This document shows, in pieces, positions 63,413-64,000 of a stretch of 64,000 nt of DNA (within the stretch, counting starts at the first letter, position 1; each line of letters starts with the position of its first letter). Origin of the DNA: Rotaria sp. Silwood1. Its lineage: Eukaryota > Rotifera > Eurotatoria > Philodinida > Philodinidae. Below the pieces are notes generated by a model. The model saw nothing but the letters and a program-made list of their open reading frames with translations. It made no database searches and was not told where the DNA came from. The stretch covers positions 1-64,000 of the forward strand of contig CAJNOP010000930.1 in NCBI GenBank assembly GCA_905250075.1. Reading direction: 5' to 3'. The position numbers were made by a program, and so were the translations under genes.

Positions 63413-63604
63413 ATGATTAATGAATATGGTTCTGGGCGAAATTCTAAAATGTTGTTGCTTCAATATCTTCAAAATGTTCTTCATGAACTTGAAAATGAAA
63501 GAGAACTTTTCGAAAAGCTAATGAAGTCGTACTCTCAACGAGTGAGAGTTGTGCATGAAGCCAATGGTGGCCAGACAAAACATTGCTGTATTTTTTCTAT
63601 TTAG
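63413..63604 (+). CDS. possible small coding exon, unassigned
   Basis: From ATG at 63413 the frame reads MINEYGSGRNSKMLLLQYL, then a short amphipathic helix (NVLHELENERELFEKLMKSY) and a Cys-Cys end, stopping at 63604. AATAAA lies a few bases after the stop (about 63609), which supports a transcript end. The open frame runs a little further upstream, so this may be a last exon. Family unknown. Confidence 0.3.
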   Translation: MINEYGSGRNSKMLLLQYLQNVLHELENERELFEKLMKSYSQRVRVVHEANGGQTKHCCIFSI

Positions 63605-64000
63605 GTTAAATAAAGGTTTAAATCGATATAATACTTACAATTGTTTGATTTGTACTGAACTTTGTACCCTTCTCCTCCCTAGCAAAAGGTTATGCATAAT
63701 CCTATAGCTTAGAGCGGCAATGTTTCGTACTTCGTTGACTCTTTTCTCGCCTGACAGACATACAAACAAACAGATAAACATTTTCTAACGTAATACTCTT
63801 TGTTGCATAAAAGGGAATAAACTTTTGAAGAGAGAAATCGCTTGTTGATAAACGTTATCGAGATGCAACAGCAGAAGAAACAGGGGACCAAATGAAAGAG
63901 CGGGAGATCAGCAATCATTAGCCACTACTGACACAGATAAGGAAAGTGAAAGTGTGAAAAACACCACCAGTCGTAATATCGATGGCACCATGCACTACCG
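63605..64000. other. right edge, nothing recognised
   Basis: About 400 bp of mixed composition. No open frame, RNA gene or repeat that I can support. Confidence 0.5.

Overview
This is eukaryotic nuclear DNA: very AT-rich, with genes cut into many short exons by mostly 45-110 bp GT-AG introns, A/T-ending codons and no operon-style bacterial layout. Gene content (katanin-interacting ciliary protein, CCDC42/CFAP73-type axonemal protein, membrane adenylate cyclase, bHLH factor, RUNDC1) is that of a ciliated animal. A fungal-type copper polysaccharide monooxygenase, dense small foldback elements and (TGTGGG)n-type repeats, the repeat I recall as telomeric in the bdelloid rotifer Adineta, point to a bdelloid rotifer. 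That assignment is inference.

Layout. 1-475: tail of a piggyBac-type transposase and a candidate 3' end of the element. 721-1836 (+): secreted AA14-like LPMO, 4 exons, 290 aa. 2819-6273 (+): CCDC42/CFAP73-family coiled-coil protein, 9 exons. 7161-12229 (-): PARP2-like enzyme with two WWE-like modules placed before WGR, 14 exons, 705 aa. 12719-22450 (+): KATNIP (KIAA0556) orthologue, 24 exons, 1030 aa. 22709-34388 (-): membrane adenylate cyclase, 21 exons, 1174 aa. 35537-39455 (-): BT1/folate-biopterin-type transporter, 3 exons, 500 aa. 41157-41621 (-): bHLH factor. 43844-44665 (-): small heat-shock protein with two alpha-crystallin domains. 49234-49984 (-): unrecognised 148-aa basic protein, 6 exons. 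51012-56336 (-): RUNDC1 orthologue, 14 exons, 580 aa. 56559-57882 (-): unrecognised 228-aa coiled-coil protein. 60130-60804 (-): RING/TRAF-type zinc-finger protein. The rest to 64000 is gene-poor and carries telomere-like G/C-rich repeats and diffuse repeats.

The larger introns (PARP, KATNIP, adenylate cyclase, RUNDC1) hold non-autonomous DNA transposons with long inverted arms. One in PARP has an exact 8-bp target duplication (hAT-type), a shorter one in the cyclase has a near-exact 8-bp duplication, and one foldback family is present twice inside KATNIP. I rebuilt exon models by hand from splice signals. Every multi-exon model closes in frame, but none is confirmed by RNA.

Two genes concern cilia (KATNIP, CCDC42/CFAP73-like). 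PARP and the sHSP are stress/DNA-damage functions that fit a desiccation-tolerant animal. The LPMO and perhaps the BT1 transporter are the best candidates for horizontal acquisition. I see no rRNA, tRNA or CRISPR.
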